NCBI GenBank assembly: GCA_021018995.1
Contig: CM037598.1
Coordinates: forward strand, 67,536,671-67,600,670
Direction: 5' to 3'
Length of the DNA stretch: 64,000 nt
Source of the DNA: Chloranthus sessilifolius
Lineage: Eukaryota; Streptophyta; Magnoliopsida; Chloranthales; Chloranthaceae
Positions 34,669 to 45,433 of this stretch are shown one piece after another. Below the pieces are notes generated by a model. That model ran no database searches and was not told the DNA's origin. It saw only the letters and a program-made list of their open reading frames with translations. How positions within the stretch are numbered: the first letter of the stretch is position 1; each line of letters starts with the position of its first letter. The translations under genes and the position numbers were made by a program.

Positions 34669-35138
34669 TGATGGATCTATTGATCCGACCATCCAGATAT
34701 ATGCCATAGGATCTAGGCACATGATCGATAAAAATAATAAATCAACAATCCATAAATTAAAATATATGTGCGCACCTTGAGTGTGAGTCATGAAAGGTGG
34801 GTTATCGATCTTCAACGATCTTCTCACTCTCAATACCTCCTAGCACAATGGGGATGCCTTTGCTAATAAGGAGGGTTGTAGTGTGTCGAGCGATCGTTGG
34901 GACCAAACATCCTTTATATTTATAGCCAATGAGTCCTTTCCCATTAATGACTTAAATTACTAATTATATTGTGATTGGAAATCACAATCATACCCTAACA
35001 AAAAGACTTAATTATTAGTTGCTTATTCTCTTTAAATTCATCGAATTAGCAACTATAGCATCTCAAGATTGATCTTACACCATTCACCAGTCAACGGATA
35101 GACCATAGTGACGGCCACCAAAATAGAAACTTCTAACA
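34669..35138 (-). repeat. 5' LTR of copia element E
   Basis: TG...CA boundaries identical to the other LTR; 470 bp versus 461 bp, with an AATAAGGAG insertion near 34865. Short open frames over it are not genes. Confidence 0.92.
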
Positions 35139-35523
35139 TGGCCACCAATGACAATGCAAAGTAGATGATCCTAGCTAGGATTTGTCTACAATGAGTTGAA
35201 TGTATGGCCACCAACAAGAATTTATCTAAAATGAGCCGAGCTGAATGTATGTCAGAAGGATAAACGCGAGTGACGATGTTAGAGAGTTGGGTTGAGTGAA
35301 CTGACGGCTTCGTTAGTCGGTGGATGTATGTACACATGAAAATGTGAACGGGCACTATATTTTTGTCGCTTAAATTGAGTAAGGGTCTGTAGATAGTTTG
35401 ATCATGTCAAAATTTTGACCTAAAATGGGAAGCCCCAAACTTTTAAAGGCATGTTAAAAGCCTATCCCAGAGGCCAAACGTCAACCAATATCAGTATAAA
35501 AGGTGCAACCTTTATAGGACTGC
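35139..35523. other. Flank between element E and LTR K, no gene
   Basis: Contains two copies of ATGGCCACCAA (35146-, 35205-) and otherwise nothing recognisable. Confidence 0.4.
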
Positions 35524-36021
35524 TGTGACAGCCCACATTTCGCTAAGCCGAAACCCATGCCATCAGATCACCCGTTAAGGCAATCCCACACTTACATGAA
35601 CACTTGGTACATCCACACAAAGTAGAAGCAAAGCTGACATCTCTAACTATGTAAACAAAGTCATCATATATATAAGGCAAAAGATATTTCAATTCTATTT
35701 AAGAGACAAAATGACAAAATGACAGTTATGTCCTTCTGTGACGCATTAGCTTGACAGAATCGAAATGAATCACCGGTGATAAACAATCATAACCCAAACA
35801 GTGGTACAAAATAACCATTTACATATCAGGAGTCCAGTATTCGAAACTAAAATAAAAAGGCTGGACATACCAAGCCTTAAACAAAATCTCAAAATATCCC
35901 TCAAAGTCCACTAAGGGAAACAATCCTCTAGCAAAAGATTTGATTCTTCCTCCAATATGTAATCGGGATCTTCTTCTCAGCCAGAATCCTCAATGCCTAT
36001 ATCTGCTTCTGTACTTGTGAC
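35524..36021 (-). repeat. LTR fragment K (3' end of a gypsy LTR, minus strand)
   Basis: The minus strand ends TGGGCTGTCACA preceded by GATGGCATGGGTTTCGG, close to the end of solo LTR F (GATGGCACGGGTTTCGG...TGGGCTGTCACA). It stops at ACTTGTGAC (36021), where LTR L begins. Confidence 0.65.
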
Positions 36022-36244
36022 TGATCGCTACTTATATGTGTATCTAATTAAGTCTTAACCTATTGCAAGCATACAATGGAAATTGTAGAGCTAGTATAGG
36101 ATCATTCCCACAAAGATAGGTTTATCTATATTAACTTAATTTTTTGAAAACTTATACTTATCTTTTAAGTTCCTAAACTATTGAAGAAATATAAATAAAA
36201 GAATTATTTCTTAATCTAAATTTGTAAAAAATAAATCATAAATC

Positions 36245-36760
36245 CTCCTACTTCAGTTATGGTCGCCAATTACAATCTTCAGCGATCGGATATTTATGAA
36301 ATTAAACAGTACCGTTACACTATATCTCAAGTTTCCTAGCATTGGTCGTCAAATAATACTAAAATCCTATCAATACAGATTTAATCTAATCAACAATCTC
36401 CTAAACCTTGGGCGTCAATCAAATTCTAGAAAATTGAAGATGGAAAAGTAAAACCGTTACACTAATCTACAAACTTCAACCTAGTCGTCAATTCAAACTA
36501 AAATTTGAAGATGTTTACAAAGCAGGAAATTACAATAAAATAAATCTAAACTACAAAGCAATAAAATTATATCTTTTACACCTCAGCCACAGTCATCAAT
36601 TACTTCTGAGAAATTACAGATATCTACTCTAATCTTCAGCTCCCAATTGCAATCATCAATTGCTCTTGAGAAACCTTCGATATCTAATCTACAAAGCACT
36701 AAAAATCTATTCTAAGTTGATCGGAAGAAAACCAAACCTCAGTCGTCAATTTATGCTGAA
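36245..36760. repeat. Degenerate CGTCAATT-type repeats in LTR L
   Basis: Seven or more copies of GTCGTCAAT or GTCATCAATT-like words at 50-100 bp spacing, often followed by TCTAATCTACAAA-like sequence. Confidence 0.5.
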
Positions 36761-37074
36761 AGTTCCTTCAATAGTTATTCCTATATGTTGAGCCTCTTAT
36801 TTATAGATCATAAGGTTTACAAACTCCTAATTCTAACAAAAGAGAATACTATAGCAAAACTATCCTAATATAACTCTACTTTTAAGTTTATCTTTTCATG
36901 CTTTCAATCTGTTGATGTACTTATGAATTTTCTCCTTTATTTCAGCAGCAGAGTCCTTCTCTGTCAATCTTCTCGGATCCGTGATTCATTGGACTTCTTC
37001 TTTTAAAGATCTTCTAATTTTATTCATGGCGTTGTTCATCTCACGTGATCAGCAACTTCGGAAGGTGTTTTCTC

Positions 37075-37330
37075 TGGAAAATCGTAAATTATGATTTTCT
37101 AGCTTTTACTTTCTTTGGACGATCTATATATACGATTGTTCATCTTTTCTTCTTAATAACACAGCTTCCTATAGAATGATTCTTTATTTACGATTCATTG
37201 TTTCTCTTGTATTGTACTTTACTCTTGAGCGACTTTCTCTTGCAAAATCATAAATCACCATTTATATTCTTCTTAGTATTTTGTTTCGCAAAATCGTAAA
37301 TTATGATTTTTCATCTTTTCAGTAGGTGAT
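37075..37330. promoter_or_regulatory. Palindromic AAATCGTAAATTATGATTT array in LTR L
   Basis: AAATCGTAAATTATGATTT occurs at about 37078 and 37293; related half-units (TACGATTGTTC, TTACGATTCATTG, AAATCATAAATC) lie between. The two halves are nearly complementary, so each can form a hairpin. Confidence 0.6.
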
Positions 37331-37514
37331 GATTCTTCTTTTGGTTCAATCATCTTTTTATTGCTTTATGAGTTCATTTTAACGAATAGTAATACTTTGG
37401 TTCTCTTTTGTTATTTTTTCTTAATATCTGCACATTAGTAACTTATTAGTAGCAAACTAAGTCCTAGCATCACTAAGTTAAGGGTATTAAATTAGTATAT
37501 TAGGTGACTGATCA

Positions 37515-37530
37515 CACCCCCAAACTTACG
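37515..37530 (-). other. Polypurine tract next to LTR L
   Basis: Minus strand GTAAGTTTGGGGGTG directly before the LTR start, a typical plant gypsy PPT. Confidence 0.6.
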
Positions 37531-40407
37531 TTTTGCTAGTTCCTAGCAAACAAGGAAACATAAAACATCTTATACTATTAATTAAATGTCAATTTCATAG
37601 GGAGCACAATTGCATTTAGCAGATGCAACAAGCCTTTAAACCCCTAGGTGATCCCTAGTGGAGGAGTTGTAGTCTCCTGAAGGTTTTCAGTGAAGTTACC
37701 TACGAACTTTAAATATTTTTGGATTTTCAAAATATTTTTTAAAACAAAACAAAGGTTAAAAATCTAAACTAATTTTCTACACTAACTAAATTAACTAAGT
37801 TAGTCATCATACAGTTATTATGATTTTCTAAAATTACCAATATTTTATCCTTGCTTTCCATTATAACAGTTATCCTTGATTAGACCTCCAACAATTTTAA
37901 TTCATAGTAAGCAGGGAGTGTATGCATCAGTGAACAATTTATTCTTCATAAATTTTTCTAAACTGTAGTTTTTTAGAAAATATTTTCATCCAAAAGCTCA
38001 CTATTGACGTACTCTCTAAAAAATATCAAAACTTTTTGAGTTCTCACAGTATATTATTTCAGAAAAAATTCAGTAAAAGATAAAAAATTATCAATTTCAT
38101 AGAAAAGATAATCTATTCTATCCATATGAATCCCTGTATAATCCATAATATCTATTTTTCACACCTCTACTAGGATTATGGTTTTGCAAATCGCAAATCA
38201 AAAAAGTCTTTTCTTCGGCTTGTAATGGGGCTTTGGATTTCAGTAGGTGTCAAAGAAAAGTAGAAAAGGATTCAAAGTTTTTCTGAGAATTTAGCTCTTC
38301 TTTCTCCTATCTTTTCAGGCTTCTTCTTTTCTACTTCTAGTAAGTATTCATGAATTGGATAACTTCTTCCCAATTTTTTCTATAAGTCCCATTTCTTCAG
38401 TTGGTTTGTAAAACCTTATTTTGCAATTTTTCTTCTCTTGGAAAGCTCTTTGCTTAAGAATCATAATATTCTTTTTCAAATAATATTTTTACGATCTTTT
38501 ACTCTTTTCCCATATTCTTCTTTTAATTTCTTCAACTGTACTCTCTTTTCTTTTTTTTAGCATTCCCCTTATCTGTTTTTGCTTTTACTCCTTTCACTCC
38601 CTCTTCTTCCCTTCTTTTGCATTTTAAAATCTCAGAAATTATAAGGGTTAAAGGTTGAAAGCTTTGGGTAGTACTCATGGTTAATTTCAAAATTTTCGTA
38701 CAAAAAAATTTGGTCCAGGCTTCTAATATGGGTTCAAAGGATAAACTTTTCTAGAATTTTGGCTTTTTGTCTCTAATTTTACAAAATATGCCCTTAAATC
38801 ATCTTTACAATTTACTGGTATAGATGCCTTATCGCTTTGATATTTCTAACAGTAGTTCTAGACAAAAAATCAGGTTATCATAGATATAGAATATTTTGAT
38901 TCTAAATTCAGCAATATGAGATTTCATAACAGCATAGAAAAGAAGTTCAAAGAAATTTTTGACTTGAATAGCAACAATTTCTCTCTGAATAAAAGAGAAA
39001 ATATGGCTCTAATGCTTAGTGGTTTATAATTTTTGAAACTATAGTCTAAAATTTTATAGTTTAGATCAATCTATTGTTTCAAACATTCATCTAATATAGT
39101 GTTCAATGAGCTAAGCATGAATTGTACTATTCTATATTGAACTCCTACTATAATGGATCGTAAGTTTTCAAGATTTTTAATTTCTTCTATCATAATTCCT
39201 ATGTAATGGTCAACTAAAAATTCAACAATTCAAAAAATTTTACAAAAATAAACTAAATAAAACTAACTAAATACTACTTTATTAATTAACTACTATTATA
39301 CATAGAAATTGTATATCCCTCCAAACTTAGGTCGGACAATGCCCTAAAAATATAGGGGATACTAAAAATTATTTACTTAAAAATTACTAATATCTCTGAT
39401 TATTTATCAGATGTGAAAAAAAATTCTGTAAAGAATGTTCCCCCAAACTTGAGGAAAACACAGCGATTTTATTCTCAGAGACATTAATAACAAACATAAA
39501 AGAAAAGTTAGTAACAATTACACAGTTAGTAAGAAAAAAAAGAGTTAGTTAAAAGAAGATATTATATATTAACTAAATATTTTCAATGATCATGAACAAG
39601 AAAAATCTAAAGAAAATAATTAATTACATAAAAGAAAATAATCCTTGGAAAAATCTAGACACACACTATCTTAGATATCGACAGCAACGTCCAAGGGAAC
39701 ATGTCTTCGATAAAGATCGGTCCTCGGCTTCTAACCGCTTTTAAGTAGAGTCTCTCATTCCTTCCTACCAAAGGAGTATCCACTCCTTTGCAGGGTCGCC
39801 ACTCCAAGAGCTGTCAGAACACTTTCCTCTGTTTTGCAGGGTCGCCACTCCAAGAGTTGTCAGAACACTTTCCTCTGTCTTCTAAATTGCACTCCCCCAA
39901 ACTAAGCACATCATAGGTCTTCCTTAGAAGAAATGCAATGCCACAGCGGTGGTTCTGTGAAGCATGGGGAAGTGAACACATTTCCAGATCACCCTTCACC
40001 TATACTGCTCCTTTGCGAAAACTATGTGAAGAGAATGTACATAGTTTGTAGTGAAAGTATGAGCAATGGAGAAGGGTGGTGAGGGATGGCTCAACACACC
40101 ATCATCATATAGGAGCTCGCATTCGAGGTGGGTTGTGATGGTATAAAGGTTAGGAAGTGGGGGAAAATGGGCTCTTCGAATGTGATGTTAGATTTGGATT
40201 AGGTTTAGGGTGAATGGTAGTTTCAGAGGACGATTCAACATCTGATACAAGTCACTGGTGTTTCAAATTTTCTACTCTCTGTATTGCAACCAGGAGCTCA
40301 ACCTTGTGTATCTTAAGGATTTTATCAAGCCTTTTACTAAAATCGCTTGGGTTATGCTCTTCCACCATGGGGTTATGTTTGAAGGTCAGAGAGAAGAGAT
40401 GAGTTTT
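37531..40407 (-). other. AT-rich 3' tail of the element with LTR L, no recognisable gene
   Basis: Several further CCCCAAACTT-type tracts (39320, 39441, 39894) look like extra polypurine tracts on the minus strand. An unclassified minus open frame at about 40252-40420 (EEHNPSDFSKRLDKILKIHK) precedes the next LTR. The rest is non-coding. Confidence 0.45.
39787..39878 (+). repeat. 46-bp tandem duplication
   Basis: TTTGCAGGGTCGCCACTCCA occurs at 39787 and 39833 with a 46-bp period; nearly identical copies. Confidence 0.92.
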
Positions 40408-41627
40408 TGGGACAGCCCGATTTTTTTCGTTTCCATAAAATCCTGTACAATATTTTCTTTTTTCTGTCTTATATCTTAAACTTAGGGAAAATTGGATCGT
40501 CAGATCATACTTCACAATCTGAATACAGAAATACATGGTATATCCACACATAATCACGTGGAAATCAAAGCAGATATCATATATATGCAGAAATGAAAAT
40601 TTAGATATCACTAGGTAGATCTAAGTAAATTCATCTTTATACATAATATTCACCACAAAAAGACTAAAAGAAACCACCGGTGATGGCCAACGATCACCAA
40701 AATAGTGGCTTCCAAATCATACCTACCAACTAATTCTTTTAACACTAAATCCAATCATAGGACATACCACGTACAAACTCCATAAGACCCCAAAATATTC
40801 ACCATACAAACCCAAAACATGTCTAGTCTAAGTTCTCACCTAAGGTAGAATTCCTCAAATGGGAGATCCTGTGCCTTTCTCCAGTACCCGATCCTGATCT
40901 ACTCATATACCTGTGACGTATAGTCGAGGGATGAGCTAACATCTAAGCTCAGTAGAGAAACATCACTAGCATGCAGATTATCACATCGCACATATATCTC
41001 ATGACTAATTGAATATACTTTTCAACTAAAGATTCACAATTTAAAGGTATTTGACTTGAAGCAAAACTGATATCCAATGTAGATTTCAAAGTTTAAACAC
41101 ATCGAGAGCTGTAAATTTACCGATGGGAATTCCAACCGTCGTCGTTCAATGAACCATTTTATTGATTCCCAAGCCCCTTCGTATGAGGGATGCTTATGCT
41201 GAGGGAAATTTACCACAAATAGGTAAGAAATGGATGGATATCTCGCCATCCAAGAGCACAATTGTATGGATATCCCGTCGTGTCGGTTGTGGATATCCCG
41301 CCACATCGGTTGGGTATTCATACATGTGAACCTTAAATCAAAGTGCTAAATTTAACTTATAGTTTATCATCATGAATTGTGATAAATATAATAAGTTTGA
41401 AGTTTTAAAGCGTCATCTTTCTGATGTCACACACACACATAGTTTCTTCTAAGTGCACATACAAACACACTTTTCATATTTAAAACTATGAATTAAGTTC
41501 CTGCTAAACAAATGTCAAGATTCACAAATCACATGCATCCTTATCATATCACAAAATTCATATTAGTTGTAATTAAATGTACATTTTACTGAGTTTTTCC
41601 CTACCTCAACGCGGAGTCAAGTGAAGG
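40408..41627 (-). repeat. LTR H (minus strand), lower part, split by solo LTR F
   Basis: The minus strand ends ATCGGGCTGTCCCA. It shares with F the box GACTATACGTCACAGG (here ACTATACGTCACAGG, 40909-40924), the TGGCGGGATATCCAC words (41280-41300) and TTGAGGTAGGGAA (41600). It continues at 44048 beyond F. Confidence 0.7.
41623..41627. repeat. Target site duplication GAAGG (left) of solo LTR F
   Basis: GAAGG is repeated at 44048-44052 right after the LTR end. Confidence 0.9.
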
Positions 41628-44047
41628 TGTAATATCCCCAAAAATCATGTTAAACAGTGACCTCGGGATCCGTGCCCGACTGGTCATAGGTTTGACCAAA
41701 TAGGAGTTCAATAGTTAGCATAGGGTGCGATGAACGGATGAGATATGAGAATTCGAGTGAATATGTGAAGTGTGATATAAATCTGAAGTCACATACACCT
41801 AGTTCAGGTGCATATGCTCAACACACAAGCTAGAGGGAGATAAAAAGGGTTTAATAACCCTAAAATCAATGGTTGAGTTATTGGAGAGAGTTAAGAAGAG
41901 AGAGAGAGAGAGGAGTAAAGAAGGGGAGTGAGTAAGGAGTTATTGCAATTGATTGGAAGGGGGATTTGAGCATTTAAACACCGGATTCGACGCGAGGGAT
42001 CCGCTAGAAGAAAAGTTGAAACCCTAACCTTTTCAACCACTTGACCTAATCAATTTGAGATTGATTGAAGGTAAGAAATTTTTGTAGATTTAATGCATAG
42101 ATTGAAGAGCTTAATTGTAGTTAAGAATGTTTAAAATGATAGATTAAGTGCTTAGAAAAATGAAGGAAAAAGATTGGAAAGAATACCAAAGTAATTTGAA
42201 TTTAATCGAAATTGAGATTCGATTAATCAATTTTCGCCAAGAAGTTGAAAAGTCAAAGAACTCGAATTCGATTAATCGAACTGAGTTTCGATTAATCGAC
42301 TTTGATTTTTGATTAATCGATTTTGGTATCGATTAATCGACTGAGAACCTCCAGTCGACTCCAGTGGATGGAGGAAAAAGACCTGGGGAAATCGACTAGT
42401 CGAAATGGGATTTCGATTGATCGATTTAGAATTTCGATTAATCGAATTAGGATCGATTAATCGATTTTGGGAACTCGATTACTCGAATTGAGAATCAACT
42501 GGATAGAATGGAGAATTTCGATTAATCGAATGGGGATTCAATTAATCGATTTTAGAGTTCGATTAATCGACTGTGCCAGTTTTTGTTGACTTTTGAACTT
42601 GACTTTAAGATTCTTGGAGGGTCTTGGACCTTCTTGGTTACATCTTTAATGATGTATTTCATATGTTATGTGGTATCATAGGTGGTACGTGTGAACTGGG
42701 GCACAAGGAGCCACGTGGGACCTTGATGCATGATCAAACAGAGACTTGAGGTAGGGAACACCTTGAACATGTACTTTATTTTGCAAGAGCATGTATGTAG
42801 TGATATAGAATTCAATTCAAACTGCTTTTATTTCTTAAGAGTTTGTGAAAAGTGTGTGTGTGTAACATCTAAAAGAGTAATCATGATGAGCCATCCCCAG
42901 GGATGAGGAAGTAAAGAAATAAGAGCATCAGGTGTGATGCAAGTGAATGAATACATCCTAGGGATGTATCCAAGATTGAATTATGTCTGATAAGGCCTAA
43001 CTGATATAAGATAGCACACTTACACGGTGAATAAGCACCTGATATTTTTGTTATTTGAGGTTTGATAGGGTACCCCACCAACGTGGCGGGATATCCACGA
43101 CTGACGCGGCAGGATATCCGTGACCGATACGGTGGCGAAACCGTAAGCCAGTGCGGAGGCTTATCCGTACATAGTAAGCACACCCCAGGGGTGTTGAGTT
43201 GAGATAAGTGAAACCCCGCCACCAATCTCCAGGGGAAAGGGGCTTGGGTACTGATTGTATTCCCAGAGAATACATCCAAAACTGTCTATATAGATGACGA
43301 TGATGGGTATCTCATCGGGGCTCGATGCTATATTGCTCGGGGATTACTTAAGTTGAAAGGTTGAGTTTTGCTTTAAGCCTTTTCAGTATCATTCATGAAT
43401 AATTAAAAGACATGAGTAAATTATCAGTAAAACATGATTCTTTTCAACTGTTTTTCATCAGTAACTGCATAGACACATCATGCATGGCATATCATGGAAT
43501 ATATGTGAGTTGTAATTTATATGTTCAATTGTGTTATGTTCCCTATTGAGCTAGGATGTAGCTCACTCTTTAGACTATACGTCACAGGTCCACTATTAGC
43601 AGCTGCCGAGACATCAGGGGACGTTGACCCTGGTGAGTCGGACAATGCGGCTGGAGATGAGTTGGAGCCACCTCCTGAGGACTTCTTTTAGAGGACTCCA
43701 TTGTGCAGCTTTGAGAGTTTGTGAGATTATTGGTACGGCTTGGTATGTCGAGCCTTGTTTTTGGTTAAACAATGTAATTAGAGTTTGGGATTATTCTTTT
43801 GGGCGAACCATCTGTGATGATTAGCTATCATCGATGGTTCGGATCGGTTCTCCATTTATGCAGAGGCATGAAGGTAGAACTGTCTTTTGATAAATACTTA
43901 TATGACAATTTAATTCTGTAGTTTATTTATTATTTCAATTCAGTTCATTGCTTGATATACCAATGTTCCGTGCACAGCTAAGGGGCACGGTCAAGATGAT
44001 CGTGCTGATGGCACGGGTTTCGGGGTGCCGAAATCTGGGCTGTCACA
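41628..44047 (+). mobile_element. Solo LTR F (2420 bp), Ty3/gypsy
   Basis: Starts TGTAATATCCCC, ends TGGGCTGTCACA, flanked by GAAGG on both sides with no internal region: a textbook solo LTR left by LTR-LTR recombination. It carries the TCGATTAATCGA array (42190-42590), TGGCGGGATATCCAC-type repeats (43080-43125) and the box GACTATACGTCACAGG (43574). It sits in LTR H of the same family in opposite orientation. Open frames in it (42881-43279 minus, 43624-43824 plus) have no family match. Confidence 0.92.
42190..42595. promoter_or_regulatory. TCGATTAATCGA palindrome array in solo LTR F
   Basis: About fourteen copies of the 12-bp palindrome TCGATTAATCGA or one-step variants (TCGATTGATCGA, TCGACTAGTCGA) in 400 bp, in both registers around linkers such as ACTGAG and TTTTGG. 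Confidence 0.85.
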
Positions 44048-44052
44048 GAAGG
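44048..44052. repeat. Target site duplication GAAGG (right) of solo LTR F
   Basis: Copy of 41623-41627. Confidence 0.9.
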
Positions 44053-44630
44053 TCTTTTCTCCTCAAGAGAACCTTCATGTCACGTGCTCTTAGTATTAAC
44101 CTAGAACACATTAATTCATGTCTTGCATGTCAAAAATGACAAAGAAAAAGGGGTCTTAAGGTTCTTTTTCCTCAAAACAGACAATTGCTAGAGTCTGACT
44201 AAATCGATCGATCAAATCCCAATCCGATCGATCAGTTTCCAAAATCGTTCTATCGAAACACATTCTGATCGATCGGTTTCTTAAGAAAAACATACATATC
44301 CCTGTTTGTATAATCAGTCCCACACTCGATCAATCGGTTTGACAATCGATCGATTGGTTTCCAAATCGATCGATCAATTCCTCAATCGACCGATAAGTTT
44401 ACTCAGAAACCAACCCATCTTCACATCACATTCCTGTTGACTTTACATGAAACTTGTCGACATTAAATTAAGCTGGTCAACAAATTTTTGATCGATCAAA
44501 TTCCATTTCGATCGATCGATTCCTCAAATCGATCGATCGAATTTAAATTCGATCGATCGATTTCCTTCAAAAAACCAACCTATTTCTATTCTACTAAATC
44601 TCTTCACATAATTATGTGCTAAGAAGGTTT
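44053..44630 (-). repeat. LTR H (minus strand), upper part
   Basis: Continues H after the F insertion. On the minus strand it has GTTGACTTTACATG-like sequence matching F near 42585. Its own array at 44190-44580 uses ATCGATCGAT instead of TCGATTAATCGA. It is cut at 44631 by LTR I, so its start is not in the window. Confidence 0.65.
44190..44580. promoter_or_regulatory. ATCGATCGAT palindrome array in LTR H
   Basis: About twelve copies of ATCGATCGAT with overlapping variants (GATCGATCAA, ATCGATCGATTGG), many followed by GGTTTCC or AATTCC. It occupies the place of the TCGATTAATCGA array in F. Confidence 0.85.
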
Positions 44631-45433
44631 TGTTGTTTCATTTTATTATAAAAATATGAGAGAAATAATATGGGAAAAATAAAGAAAAACAAGAACAAAA
44701 CAAAATGAATTGAACACAACACAAAACTAAACACAGTCCTGCAAGAATCCAGGGCCTGTTGTATCAAGTTTTAAGAAGAAAGAGTTTATCCCACGGAGAG
44801 TGATGTATAGTAAACTTCAGATCTGGCTACAGACCTGGCAACTCTAAACCTAAGCTAGAAAGCTAGGTAAAGAGAAGGTATTTAGGTATCACAAAATTAA
44901 ACTAACCTAAAAATAGAAATAAACTATAGCTAAAGAAAGGGATAGAAGAAGGATGATGATGGAGGGGGAAAATAAAGTAAAAAATGATGAGAAGTATGCA
45001 GTTGTGGGTAAATCAGCACTACAACTCAGAACAAGAACTAGATCTGCAACAGTCCATCAGATGGATATAAGCACATCTGCAAAGTAGAAGAATCCAACCA
45101 AATCCAGAGGTATGAACTGATCTTAGGGCTGTTTTTTGTCCACTTGAATGGTCACAAAATACCCCAGAGATTTCATCCAATCAAATGGTTAAATCAGAAC
45201 AAGAAAACCATTGTAGACACTATGTTTGCAAGGCTACAAGCTCATGCATTCACAGGTGCAAACAGTCCTTGAAAATCAAGTAGAAACTAAAATAAATCTC
45301 AGGCTGAATGGGGACTTAGATTCATATGGTCGTTGCTATAAAAAGGCCTGCAATGACCCAACTCACAAGTCTGCAATCTCTACAAAATCTCAGGTCTATT
45401 CACTGATGATGGGATTGCAAAACAGAGGAGTTG
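44631..45433 (-). repeat. Athila-family LTR I (minus strand), lower part
   Basis: The minus strand ends ATGAAACAACA. CAGTCCTGCAAGAATCCAGG (44735-) is the reverse complement of the LTR A-type segment near 6370 and 20400. Broken at 45434 by the G array and resumed at 62734. Confidence 0.82.
45429..45433. repeat. Target site duplication AGTTG (left) of the G array
   Basis: AGTTG recurs at 62729-62733 after the third LTR; it is not found at the inner LTR borders. Confidence 0.9.

Larger units (their letters stand above)
25323..35138 (-). mobile_element. Ty1/copia retrotransposon E, decayed, with nested insertion
   Basis: Two LTRs (25323-25783 and 34669-35138, about 90% alike), polypurine tract and initiator-Met tRNA primer site on the minus strand, and minus-strand gag, integrase, RT and RNase H remnants in copia order. 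About 3-4 kb of the leader side (from 30757) is foreign LTR DNA. The flanks are TGGTT and TGGCC, a plausible worn 5-bp duplication. Confidence 0.9.
36022..37514 (-). repeat. LTR L (minus strand, 3' LTR of an Athila/Tat-like element)
   Basis: Minus strand begins TGATCAGTCACC and ends GTAGCGATCA (TG...CA). It is preceded on that strand by a polypurine tract. It has a TATA-like CTATAAATAAG at about 36804-36813 and upstream a palindromic array built on AAATCGTAAATTATGATTT (37075-37330). This array-then-TATA order repeats that of LTRs A and B. No second LTR is present. Confidence 0.55.

Noticed and set aside
34537-35355. Minus-strand open frames around 34.5-35.4 kb
   Set aside because: They overlap the copia LTR and its borders; no conserved domain.
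36017-37513. 10-bp direct repeat read as target duplication of a Mutator-type element
   Set aside because: TG...CA ends and an adjacent polypurine tract fit an LTR better; half of the repeated word lies inside the LTR end.
40252-40611. Minus-strand open frame with EEHNPSDFSKRLDKILKI
   Set aside because: Runs across the border between the L element tail and LTR H, so it cannot be one native gene; the segment above 40252 may be a coding remnant, but I do not recognise it.
42881-43279. Minus-strand 132-codon open frame in solo LTR F
   Set aside because: Lies wholly in an LTR, crosses the GGCGGGATATCC repeats, no family match.
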